This document shows, one piece after another, positions 42,457 to 49,876 of a stretch of 64,000 nucleotides of DNA. The first letter of the stretch is position 1. Every line of letters begins with the position of its first letter. The stretch comes from Massilia sp. Bi118. GTDB taxonomy: Bacteria > Pseudomonadota > Gammaproteobacteria > Burkholderiales > Burkholderiaceae_D. The stretch is taken from NCBI RefSeq assembly GCF_918697865.1, contig NZ_CAKKMV010000005.1:1-64000 (forward strand), in the 5' to 3' direction. The notes under the pieces are model-generated. The model ran no database searches, had not been told where the DNA came from, and saw only the letters and a list, made by a program, of their open reading frames with translations. The translations under genes were made by a program, and so were the position numbers.

Positions 42457-44321
42457 CGCTTGCGGGAGATGCAGCCGTAGCCAGGCGCCACCGGCTGCAA
42501 GCGCGCACGCGCGCCGCCGATCTCGATGTCGGCCAGGGCCGGCGGCGCGGTCGCGACCTTGCCGGCCGCCAGAGCCTCGCGCAAGGCCTGGCAATCGACC
42601 CGCGGCAGCATCACGCGGGCCAGCGCGGTCCACTGTCCCTGGGCGTCCTCGGCCAGCACGACGGTATTCGGCACGGCGCCGGCGACTTCGTTGCGGGTGC
42701 TGAGGAAGACTTCCGGCTTGCCGTCGCCGTTCACGTCCAGCTGGAAGGCATCGCAGTGCTTGCCCGGCTCGCGCAGGCAATCCGGATACAGGAAGGGATC
42801 GTCCTTCAGCGCCCAGTCGGTGCGCAGGAAGCTGTCGGGCAGCCGCGCGCCGGGCTGGCGCAGGAGCAGGTTCGCACCCAGGTCGGCCGGCTGCGCCGCC
42901 GGCGCAATGCGGTTCCAGCGGCTTTTCATGTTGCGCACGATGGCGATCCGGCGCCGCACCAGCGCCGCCTGCGCTCCAGCGGCCTCGCGCTCGATGCGGT
43001 CCAGCGCGGCGCGCCCGTAGCGTTCGCCGTCGAAGCGCAGGAAGGCGAAGTCGAAGCGCTCCGCCTGCACCTTGCCGGACGCCAGGCGCGCGGCCTGGCT
43101 GGACACCGAGACCCGGGCCGGATCGAGCAAAGGCGAAAACAGGAGCACCAACAGGCCGAGCACGACGAAGGCGGTACCGGTATTCACCGACGCCAGCGCG
43201 GGTAGCCAGCCGGGACGCAGGGCGGCGCGGAAATAGCCGGCCGCATAGCAGGCGGCGACCAGCATGCAGGCCGCGGCGCTGACCCGGTCGCCGGTCCAGC
43301 CGTAGTCGCGCACGCGCAGGCTCAGGGCGTACACGGCGATGAGGACGAGCGGCGCCAGCAGCAGGCTTGCTGCGCGCGCGGCCACCCGCACCACGCGCGC
43401 GACCGCCTTGCCGTCCTCGCCGTTCTGCCAGGCCGCATTGATCAGCACGACCAGGCCGGCGGCGGCGACCAGCAGCACCGCCGCCGCACGGCGGGTCGCC
43501 CACAGCGGCTCCAGGCCCGTGAAGGGCAGGGCCAGCAGGAAGCCGCCGACCAGCAGCACGATCACGGGCAGCAGCCAGGACAGCAGCACCAGCAGCAGGC
43601 TGCGGATGCCGCGCACGATGGCCGGGCGCACGTCGGTCAGGTGCATTGCACAGGAGAACGCGAAGGCGGTGACGGGAATCGCGAACCATTCCTCACGGAT
43701 CAGTTCGGTAAGAAAAGTCAGCTTCACCAGTTCGAACAGCTGCGAGCCCAGGGCCAGCACCAGCCAGGTCACGCCGGTGAACAGGCCGCTGAAGGCCAGC
43801 TGCACGCCGTGCTTCCAGGCGATGTCGAAATAGGTGGCGTAGGCGGCGATGCGGCGCTTGTCGCGCACGGCGGCCAGCACCAGGGTGTGGGCGATGAAGA
43901 AGCCGGCCATGGCGAAGGACACCAGCGGCGGCGAGGGATACAGGGAGCGGTAGATGCCGGACGAGGGCGGGAAGGGACCATCCTGCCTGGTCGGCGGCAA
44001 GGGCAGGTCGGCCACGCGCCAGGCGTCGTAGCAGCCGAGGCCGGCCAGCAGCAGCAGGGCGGCGCCGCCCCACAGGAGCAACTGCCGGCGCGGCATGTGG
44101 CCCAGGCCCGACACCAGGATCACGGGCACGATCAGGGCTGCCAGCACCAGCGGCACGAACAGCAGCGAAACGGTGGCAGGCCAGGCCTGCTCCTTGCCGG
44201 CGCGGTAGAGCAGGTAGAGCAGCAGGCCCTGCACCAGGCCGACCAGGATGCGCCGGCTGCCGACCCCGGGCAGGCTCAGCGCGGGCAGGGATGGGCTGTC
44301 GGAAGGATCGAGTGCTTGCAT
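42453..44321 (-). CDS. Large polytopic membrane protein, DUF4153-like, with FG-GAP/EF-hand-like C-terminal motif
   Basis: A 622-residue protein. The first about 390 residues carry roughly ten hydrophobic helices (for example RSLLLVLLSWLLPVIVLLVG, FVVLGLLVLLFSPLLDP), the layout of DUF4153 proteins (recognition from memory, moderate). The soluble C-terminal third has FQLDVNGDGKPEVFLSTRN, which is a DxNxDG calcium-binding type loop as in FG-GAP/VCBS repeats, and four Cys (about 533-617). Function unknown. ATG 44321 is followed by a short hydrophilic lead. Convergent with the WYL regulator. Confidence 0.75.
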   Translation of the reverse strand: MQALDPSDSPSLPALSLPGVGSRRILVGLVQGLLLYLLYRAGKEQAWPATVSLLFVPLVLAALIVPVILVSGLGHMPRRQLLLWGGAALLLLAGLGCYDAWRVADLPLPPTRQDGPFPPSSGIYRSLYPSPPLVSFAMAGFFIAHTLVLAAVRDKRRIAAYATYFDIAWKHGVQLAFSGLFTGVTWLVLALGSQLFELVKLTFLTELIREEWFAIPVTAFAFSCAMHLTDVRPAIVRGIRSLLLVLLSWLLPVIVLLVGGFLLALPFTGLEPLWATRRAAAVLLVAAAGLVVLINAAWQNGEDGKAVARVVRVAARAASLLLAPLVLIAVYALSLRVRDYGWTGDRVSAAACMLVAACYAAGYFRAALRPGWLPALASVNTGTAFVVLGLLVLLFSPLLDPARVSVSSQAARLASGKVQAERFDFAFLRFDGERYGRAALDRIEREAAGAQAALVRRRIAIVRNMKSRWNRIAPAAQPADLGANLLLRQPGARLPDSFLRTDWALKDDPFLYPDCLREPGKHCDAFQLDVNGDGKPEVFLSTRNEVAGAVPNTVVLAEDAQGQWTALARVMLPRVDCQALREALAAGKVATAPPALADIEIGGARARLQPVAPGYGCISRKR

Positions 44322-44445
44322 GGGCTGCCTTCGAAAAAGGATCGGACTAGCTTAGCACTCATGCAAGCGCGCAGAAAAGTAAATGCGATTGCAATCGGCG
44401 ACTCCTCGCCTAGAATCAAAGCAGGCGGCAGATGAGGACGTCGAC

Positions 44446-44757
44446 ATGGAACTTTACAGACAAGGCGCGGCGAAACGCCTGATTCTTTCGCTGGCTGCAG
44501 GCGGACTCCTTGCGGGCTGCGTGTACGCACCGCCGCCGTATGCGGCCTACGACGGGGCGCCGGTGTCCAGCGCCCCCTATTATTACGGCCCTTACGCCTA
44601 CGGTTACCCGACCTATGTCGGACCGCCGTTGTCGCTCAGCTTCGGCTACTACGAGCACCGCTACCGCGGCGGTGGCTACGGCCATTACGGCGGACGCGGC
44701 TGGCGTGGCGGACATGGCTGGGGCGGCGGACGCGGTCACCGCGGCGGGCGGCGCTGA
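44446..44757 (+). CDS. Small Tyr/Gly-rich lipoprotein
   Basis: A 103-residue predicted lipoprotein. Lipobox GGLLAGC with Cys near residue 26 follows a basic start (ELYRQGAAKRLILSLAAG). The mature part is YAPPPYAAYDG, then Tyr-rich (APYYYGPYAYGYPTYVGPP), and ends in a Gly/Arg/His-rich tail. Such low-complexity lipoproteins are common in Oxalobacteraceae and have no known role. The frame is open from 44383, but ATG 44446 after GATGAGGACGTCGAC gives the lipoprotein signal. The stop overlaps a 31-codon frame. Confidence 0.7.
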   Translation: MELYRQGAAKRLILSLAAGGLLAGCVYAPPPYAAYDGAPVSSAPYYYGPYAYGYPTYVGPPLSLSFGYYEHRYRGGGYGHYGGRGWRGGHGWGGGRGHRGGRR

Positions 44758-44852
44758 TGCTGCTGGTGTCGGCGGACGGCAAGGCCGAGATCCGGATGCT
44801 GGACGAGCAGGGCAAGGTCAGCAAGTCGATCACGCCCGGCTCGAAAGATTGA
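44757..44852 (+). CDS. Possible 31-residue peptide coupled to the lipoprotein gene
   Basis: An open frame of 31 codons starting at an ATG that overlaps the lipoprotein stop (TGATG): LLVSADGKAEIRMLDEQGKV, then SKSITPGSKD. The sequence reads like real protein (a beta-hairpin style repeat) rather than random GC-rich frame. It could be a coupled small protein or the surviving tail of a longer gene. A hairpin follows at once. Low certainty. Confidence 0.35.
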   Translation: MLLVSADGKAEIRMLDEQGKVSKSITPGSKD

Positions 44853-44858
44853 CCTTGG

Positions 44859-44889
44859 GTCCCCGCCTGCGCGGGGACGACGTGGTTTT
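44859..44889. terminator. Hairpin terminator between convergent genes, related to the 20624 repeat
   Basis: Seen: GTCCCCGC (44859-44866) pairs with GCGGGGAC (44871-44878), then GACGTGGTTTTA. The CGGGGACGACGTG end matches the right end of the element at 20624-20712. It separates the small lipoprotein unit from lysA. Confidence 0.65.
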
Positions 44890-46162
44890 ACTTGACGACC
44901 GATTCCAGCTCGAACAGCTCGGCCGGATTCTCGCGGCGGCGGATCAGGTGGACCTTGTCGCCGTCGACCAGCACCTCGGCGGCGCGGCCGCGGGTGTTGT
45001 AGTTGGAGGCCATCGTGAAGCCGTAGGCGCCGCCGGTCATCATGGCCAGCAGGTCGCCCGGTTCCACCGTCAGGTCGCGGTCGCGCGCCAGCCAGTCGCC
45101 GGATTCGCAGATCGGGCCCACCAGGTCGTATTTCACGGTGGCGCCTTCGCGCTGCTGCACCGGCTTGACGTCCATCCAGGCCTGGTACAGGGCCGGGCGC
45201 GCCATGTCGTTCATCGCCGCGTCGACCACGCAGAAATTCTTTTCCTCGCCCGGCTTCAGGAACTCCACCGACATCAGCAGCACGCCGGTGTTGCCGACGA
45301 TCGAGCGGCCCGGTTCGAAGATCACCTTGATCGGCTTGCCCTCGTACTTCTCGGCGCGCCAGGCGTCCACGCGCGCGAACACGCGCGACACGTAGTCGCC
45401 GATCGCCACCGGGGCGTGGTCGCCGGTGCCGTAGTCGATGCCCAGGCCGCCGCCGACGTCCAGATGGTGCAGCAGGATGCCCTCGGCCGCCAGGGTGTCG
45501 ATCAACTCGATCAGTTTGTCCAGGGCTTCGAGCAGCGGGGCGTCGTCCAGCAGCTGCGAGCCAATGTGGCAGTCGATGCCGACCACGTCCAGATGCGGCA
45601 GGGCGGCGGCGTTGCGGTAGGTGGCCAGGGCGTCCGAGAAGGCCACGCCGAACTTGCTGGCCTTCAGGCCGGTGGCGATGTAGGGATGGGTCTTCGGGTC
45701 GACGTTCGGGTTCACGCGCAGCGACACCGGCGCGCGCTTGCCGAGGCGGCCGGCCACGTCGTTGATGCGGTGCAGTTCCGGGATCGACTCGACGTTGAAG
45801 CAGAGGATGCCCTTCTCCAGCGCCAGCTCGATCTCGGCCACGGTCTTGCCCACGCCCGAGAAGATCACCTTGCCGGGGTCGCCGCCGGCGGCGATCACGC
45901 GCAGCAGTTCGCCGCCCGAGACGATGTCGAAGCCCGCGCCTTCGCGCGCCAGGATGTCGAGGATGGCCAGGTTCGAGTTGGCCTTCATCGCATAGCAGAC
46001 CAGGGCGTCACGTCCCTGGCTGGGCTTTGCATAGCCGCGGAAGTTCTGCAGCAGCTGGGCCTTCGAATAGACGTAGGTCGGGCTGCCGAACTGCCGGGCG
46101 ATGGCGGGCAGGGGAACGCTTTCGGCGTGCAGGACGCCGTCTTGGTACGAGAAATGCGACAT
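44888..46162 (-). CDS. lysA: Diaminopimelate decarboxylase
   Basis: A 424-residue PLP enzyme that converts meso-diaminopimelate to L-lysine. The PLP lysine is K60 in CYAMKANSN. The phosphate-binding glycines are in HLDVGGGLGIDY, substrate residues in FEPGRSIVGNTG, and the second-subunit Cys in GPICESGDWL. Length is normal. It sits two bases after lptM, a pairing conserved across beta- and gammaproteobacteria. Confidence 0.97.
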   Translation of the reverse strand: MSHFSYQDGVLHAESVPLPAIARQFGSPTYVYSKAQLLQNFRGYAKPSQGRDALVCYAMKANSNLAILDILAREGAGFDIVSGGELLRVIAAGGDPGKVIFSGVGKTVAEIELALEKGILCFNVESIPELHRINDVAGRLGKRAPVSLRVNPNVDPKTHPYIATGLKASKFGVAFSDALATYRNAAALPHLDVVGIDCHIGSQLLDDAPLLEALDKLIELIDTLAAEGILLHHLDVGGGLGIDYGTGDHAPVAIGDYVSRVFARVDAWRAEKYEGKPIKVIFEPGRSIVGNTGVLLMSVEFLKPGEEKNFCVVDAAMNDMARPALYQAWMDVKPVQQREGATVKYDLVGPICESGDWLARDRDLTVEPGDLLAMMTGGAYGFTMASNYNTRGRAAEVLVDGDKVHLIRRRENPAELFELESVVK

Positions 46163-46164
46163 GA

Positions 46165-46431
46165 TTACTGTTGGGTGGCGGGAGAAGGGGATTGCGGAGC
46201 TTGCGTGTTGTTGGCGTTCGATCCCGCAGGCGGCGTGCTCATGCCGGCTGCCGGCGCGGGCGGCGAGGCGGTCGTCACCGGAGCCGCCGGCGCGGCGGGC
46301 GCGGCGGGCGCGGTGGCGGCAGCGGCACGCGCCGGCGGCTTGGGCATGTAGAGCGGGCCGGGCTGGCCGCAGGCGGACAGCAGGGCGGCGAGGGCAATAC
46401 CGGCGGCCGGGAGCGCAAATGGGGACTTCAC
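46165..46431 (-). CDS. lptM: LptM (YifL)-type LPS translocon maturation lipoprotein
   Basis: An 88-residue lipoprotein with LAALLSACGQPGPLYMPKPP, the signature of LptM, which assists LptD oxidative maturation in E. coli. The rest is an Ala/Pro-rich tail longer than in enterobacteria. The start is probably GTG 46431 (giving MKSPFALPAAG); a second GTG at 46443 is possible. No ribosome binding site is visible. Only about 40 bases separate it from divergent cyaY, so the promoters overlap. Confidence 0.85.
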   Translation of the reverse strand: MKSPFALPAAGIALAALLSACGQPGPLYMPKPPARAAAATAPAAPAAPAAPVTTASPPAPAAGMSTPPAGSNANNTQAPQSPSPATQQ

Positions 46432-46472
46432 GATTAGAATCACGGTTTGATTAGCAGACCTTGGAGTGTAGC

Positions 46473-46802
46473 ATGACCGAAACCGAATTTTTGGACCTGG
46501 CCGACGCCACCCTGAACGAGATCGAACTGGCCTTCGACCGCTTGTTCGAGCAGGACGTGGTCGACGTCGAATGCAAGCGCAGCGGCAACGTGCTCGAAAT
46601 CGAATTCGTCGACAACGGTTCGAAAATCATCGTCAACAGCCAGGCGCCGCTGCAGGAGATGTGGGTGGCGGCGCGCGCCGGCGGCTTCCACTACAAGCGC
46701 GTCGGCGATGAATGGCGCAACACCCGCGACGACAGCGAGCTGTTTACCTCGCTGTCCGATTACGCCACCCAGCAGGGCGGGGCGCCGGTCAAACTCCGCT
46801 AA
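46473..46802 (+). CDS. cyaY: Iron-sulfur cluster protein CyaY (frataxin)
   Basis: A 109-residue frataxin homolog with the acidic first helix (TETEFLDLADATLNEIELAF) and the beta-sheet core EIEFVDNGSKIIVNSQAPLQEMW. It binds iron and regulates IscS-driven Fe-S assembly. ATG 46473 follows TTGGAGTGTAGC. Its 3' end overlaps the convergent hybrid kinase gene by 14 bases. Confidence 0.96.
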   Translation: MTETEFLDLADATLNEIELAFDRLFEQDVVDVECKRSGNVLEIEFVDNGSKIIVNSQAPLQEMWVAARAGGFHYKRVGDEWRNTRDDSELFTSLSDYATQQGGAPVKLR

Positions 46803-48342
46803 CGATCGGCGTGGGCACCCTGTGCCCACCTTGGCCGGCCAGCACTTCCAATAAAGCCTGCATATCCACCGGCTTGACGAAGTGGTGGTCGAAACCGGCT
46901 TGCGCGGTCCTGGCGCGGTCCGCGTCCTGGCCGTAGCCGGTGATCGCGACCAGGGTCGCCGCCCGCAGCGGCGGCAGCTGCCGCAATTGCCGCGCCAGTT
47001 CGTTGCCGTCCATGTCGGGCAGCCCGATATCCAGCAGGCAGGCATCGGGCGGGTCCGTCCGCGCGGTCTCCAGCGCGGCGCGCGCGCTCTGCACCACCGT
47101 CACCCGGTAGCCGGCAGCTTCCAGGTAGAGGCCGAGCATCTGGCCGGCATCGTCGTTGTCGTCGACCACCAGCAGGCGCAGCCCCTGCGCTTGCGCCGGC
47201 GCCAGGTCCTGCTGTTCCGGGACCGCGGCCCGGCCAGGGGCCTCGGCGCGCGGCAGGGTGACCGTGAAGCGGCTGCCCTTGCCGATGCCCTCGCTGTAGG
47301 CCGCGACCCGGCCGCCGTGCAGCGCCACCAGGTTTTTCACCAGCGCCAGGCCGATCCCGAGCCCGCCCTGCGACCGGTCGGACGAACGCTCGGCCTGGGC
47401 GAACATGTCGAACACGTGCTCGATCATCTGCGGCGCCATGCCGATGCCGTTGTCGCTGACGGTGTAGCTGACGGTGTCCTCATCCACGAACAGCGCCACC
47501 ACGATCTCCCCGCCCTCGGGCGTGTACTTGGCGGCGTTGTTCAGCACATTCGCGACGATCTGAACCAGGCGCTTCTGGTCGCCGTGCACGAAGGCTGCTT
47601 CGTGCGGCATCTGGATGGTGACGCGGTGCCGGCGCGCGTCGACCAGCGGCCGCACCTGCTCGACGGCGCCGGTGACGATCTGACTGGCGTCGAGCAGGGT
47701 CTCGCTCAGCGTGACCAGGCCGCGCGAGACGCGCGACAGGTCGAGCAGGTCGTCGATCAGGCCCGTCATGTGCTTCACCTGGCGCGAGATGATCTCGCTG
47801 GTCTGCTGGATCTTGTCGCGGTCCAGCGAGGGAAGGCGCAGCAGGTCGGAGGCGGCGCGAATCGGCGCCAGTGGATTGCGCAGCTCGTGCCCCAGCATGG
47901 CCAGGAATTCGTCCTTGCGCTGGTCGACTTCGCGCATCGCGTATTGGCGCCGGCGGGCGCGCAGGGCCGACTGCGCCGCACTCACCAGGGTCACGCCCTG
48001 CGCCGGGCGCTCCAGCAGCGAGACGTTGCCCAGTTCCAGGTAGCGGTGCTGCAGGCCCGTCGAGGCGGCTTCACGCCGGCTCATGACCAGCAGGGGCAAG
48101 TCGGACCAGCCATGCTGGTGTTCGATGTAATGGCCCACCGCGCGCACGAACTCCGGCGTGATCGCTTCGTCGGCGACCAGCAGCGCGCCGGCGCCGCGCC
48201 CGAGTTCTTCCATCAGCTGGCCAAGCTGGGTGCAGACGAAGCAGTCGATGCCGGCGCGTCCGAACAGTTCGGCGACCAGCCTCGCGTCCTTGCCTACCGG
48301 CGCATGAATCAGGATGCGGTATTCCAGGTGAACCTCGGACAT
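46789..48342 (-). CDS. Hybrid sensor histidine kinase / response regulator
   Basis: A 517-residue soluble kinase. Residues 1-130 resemble a receiver fold that lacks the usual acidic pocket (RILIHAPVGKDARL; GALLVADEAI), hence a pseudo-receiver. HisKA with H152 is in FLAMLGHELRNPLAP. HATPase boxes are NVLNNAAKYTPEGG, DNGIGM and QGGLGIGLALVKNLVALHGG. The C-terminal receiver has acceptor D438 in CLLDIGLPDMDG and Lys in HHFVKPVDM. No transmembrane helix. ATG 48342 overlaps the stop of the KaiC-like gene by one base, so the two are coupled and the kinase probably takes its input from it (inference). Confidence 0.9.
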   Translation of the reverse strand: MSEVHLEYRILIHAPVGKDARLVAELFGRAGIDCFVCTQLGQLMEELGRGAGALLVADEAITPEFVRAVGHYIEHQHGWSDLPLLVMSRREAASTGLQHRYLELGNVSLLERPAQGVTLVSAAQSALRARRRQYAMREVDQRKDEFLAMLGHELRNPLAPIRAASDLLRLPSLDRDKIQQTSEIISRQVKHMTGLIDDLLDLSRVSRGLVTLSETLLDASQIVTGAVEQVRPLVDARRHRVTIQMPHEAAFVHGDQKRLVQIVANVLNNAAKYTPEGGEIVVALFVDEDTVSYTVSDNGIGMAPQMIEHVFDMFAQAERSSDRSQGGLGIGLALVKNLVALHGGRVAAYSEGIGKGSRFTVTLPRAEAPGRAAVPEQQDLAPAQAQGLRLLVVDDNDDAGQMLGLYLEAAGYRVTVVQSARAALETARTDPPDACLLDIGLPDMDGNELARQLRQLPPLRAATLVAITGYGQDADRARTAQAGFDHHFVKPVDMQALLEVLAGQGGHRVPTPIVSGV

Positions 48343-49844
48343 CACGCAGCGGATATCGGGATGGCCGGTTCTTTGTCGGCATCGAGGATGGTCGGTACGC
48401 CGGTCAGGATGCCCTGGAAGTTGCTGAGCACCGGGCCAACGGTGAGGCCGCGCGGCGTGATCTCGAAGTGCCGCAGGGTGGTCTCGTGGACGCTGCCGCG
48501 CTTCTTGAACACGGAAACGGCTTTCTGGACCGCACCCTGGGCTTCGAAATAACGCAGGATCAGGACATTGTCCGCCAGGTAGCTGACATCCATCCCGGTC
48601 GACATGGTGCTGCCGACGATGCCCTGCTGGACGCCGACCAGGAAGGTCACCACGCCGCGCTGGCCCAGGTAGGTCAGGATCTCGTGCAAGTGCGTGGCCA
48701 GGAAGCCGGCTTCCGGCATGGCATTCATGTAACCGTTCAGGCTGTCGATCACGATCACGCGCGCACCGTCGTCCGCGGCGCCGCACACGGCGTGGCTGAA
48801 TTCACCTGGCGACATTTCCGCGGGGTCGATCTGGTGGACTTTCAGCAGACCGGCTTCGTAGGGCGTATGCAGATCCATGCCGATGCCTTCGCTACGGTTC
48901 AGCAGGGTATTGAAGGATTCCTCGAACAGGAAGATGGCGGCGCGCTGGCCGCGGTCGGTCATCGCCTTCACGAACTGGATCGCCACGCTGGACTTGCCGG
49001 TGCCCGGCGGGCCGGACACGAGGGTGCTGGACCCCTCCTCGATGCCGCCGCCCAGCAGCTTGTCCAGTGCCGGCAGGCCGCTGCCAATCTGGGCTCGCCG
49101 CTTCAATTCGCGCGTTTCGGCGGCCACGATGCGTGGATAGACGGTCAGGCCGCCGGTCAGGATCGAATAATCGTGGGGGCCGCGGCGGAAAGCCACGCCC
49201 CGGTATTTCAGGATCCGCACCAGGCGCCGCTCGGCGCCATATTCGGAATCGGTGTGCTGGAGCGAGATCACGCAATGGGCGACGCTGCGCACCTGCTGGT
49301 CGCCCTGCACCGAGGTCTTGTCATCCAGCAGGATAGCGGTGCACGAACGCTTGGCGAAATACTGCTTGAGCGCCAGCACGTGGCGCCGGTAGCGCAAAGG
49401 GCTCCCCGACAGCAGCTGCAGCTCGGACAGGGAGTCGAGCACGACCCGGCTCGGATTGAGCTTCTCGACCAGCTTGAGGATCAGGTTATTGGTTTCGCCC
49501 AGTTCAACTTCCGATGGATGCAGCACCGTGTACTGCTCGCTCGGGTCGAGCAGGCTTTCGTCCGGGATCACTTCCTGCACCGTCACGCCTTCCAGCGACA
49601 TGCCGTGCGCCTGCGCCACCGCGCGCAATTCGACTTCGGTCTCGGCCAGGGTGATGTACAGCACGGTCTCGCCGCGCGCCGCGCCCTCCGCCAGGAACTG
49701 CAGCGCCAGCGTGGTCTTGCCGGCCCCCGGGTCGCCTTCAACCAGGTACAGCCTGTCCCGGGTCAGGCCGCCGCCAAGCACATTATCGAGACCGGGAATG
49801 CCGGTCGAGATGAATGCCGTGCTGGAGGTGTTCTGGTTACTCAT
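48342..49844 (-). CDS. KaiC-like double RecA-type ATPase
   Basis: A 500-residue protein with two KaiC domains. Walker A motifs are EGDPGAGKTTLAL (K43) and SGPPGTGKSSVAI (K284). Catalytic glutamates are in TLAETE (E68/E70) and FLFEESFN (E308/E309). Where cyanobacterial KaiC has the phosphorylated Ser431-Thr432, my hand alignment places S421-Y422 (MDVSYLADN), so Ser is kept and Thr is replaced. Start ATG 49844 has GGAAGG seven bases upstream. No kaiA or kaiB is present, so this is not a canonical clock. Known relatives act as ATP-driven regulators linked to histidine kinases. Confidence 0.9.
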   Translation of the reverse strand: MSNQNTSSTAFISTGIPGLDNVLGGGLTRDRLYLVEGDPGAGKTTLALQFLAEGAARGETVLYITLAETEVELRAVAQAHGMSLEGVTVQEVIPDESLLDPSEQYTVLHPSEVELGETNNLILKLVEKLNPSRVVLDSLSELQLLSGSPLRYRRHVLALKQYFAKRSCTAILLDDKTSVQGDQQVRSVAHCVISLQHTDSEYGAERRLVRILKYRGVAFRRGPHDYSILTGGLTVYPRIVAAETRELKRRAQIGSGLPALDKLLGGGIEEGSSTLVSGPPGTGKSSVAIQFVKAMTDRGQRAAIFLFEESFNTLLNRSEGIGMDLHTPYEAGLLKVHQIDPAEMSPGEFSHAVCGAADDGARVIVIDSLNGYMNAMPEAGFLATHLHEILTYLGQRGVVTFLVGVQQGIVGSTMSTGMDVSYLADNVLILRYFEAQGAVQKAVSVFKKRGSVHETTLRHFEITPRGLTVGPVLSNFQGILTGVPTILDADKEPAIPISAA

Positions 49845-49876
49845 GGATTGCCTTCCGCTCGATTTCGTCAGTTTCG

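Noticed and set aside
48342..49844. Canonical circadian clock locus
   Set aside because: No kaiA or kaiB lies nearby, and the phosphorylation pair differs, so calling it a clock would go beyond the sequence.
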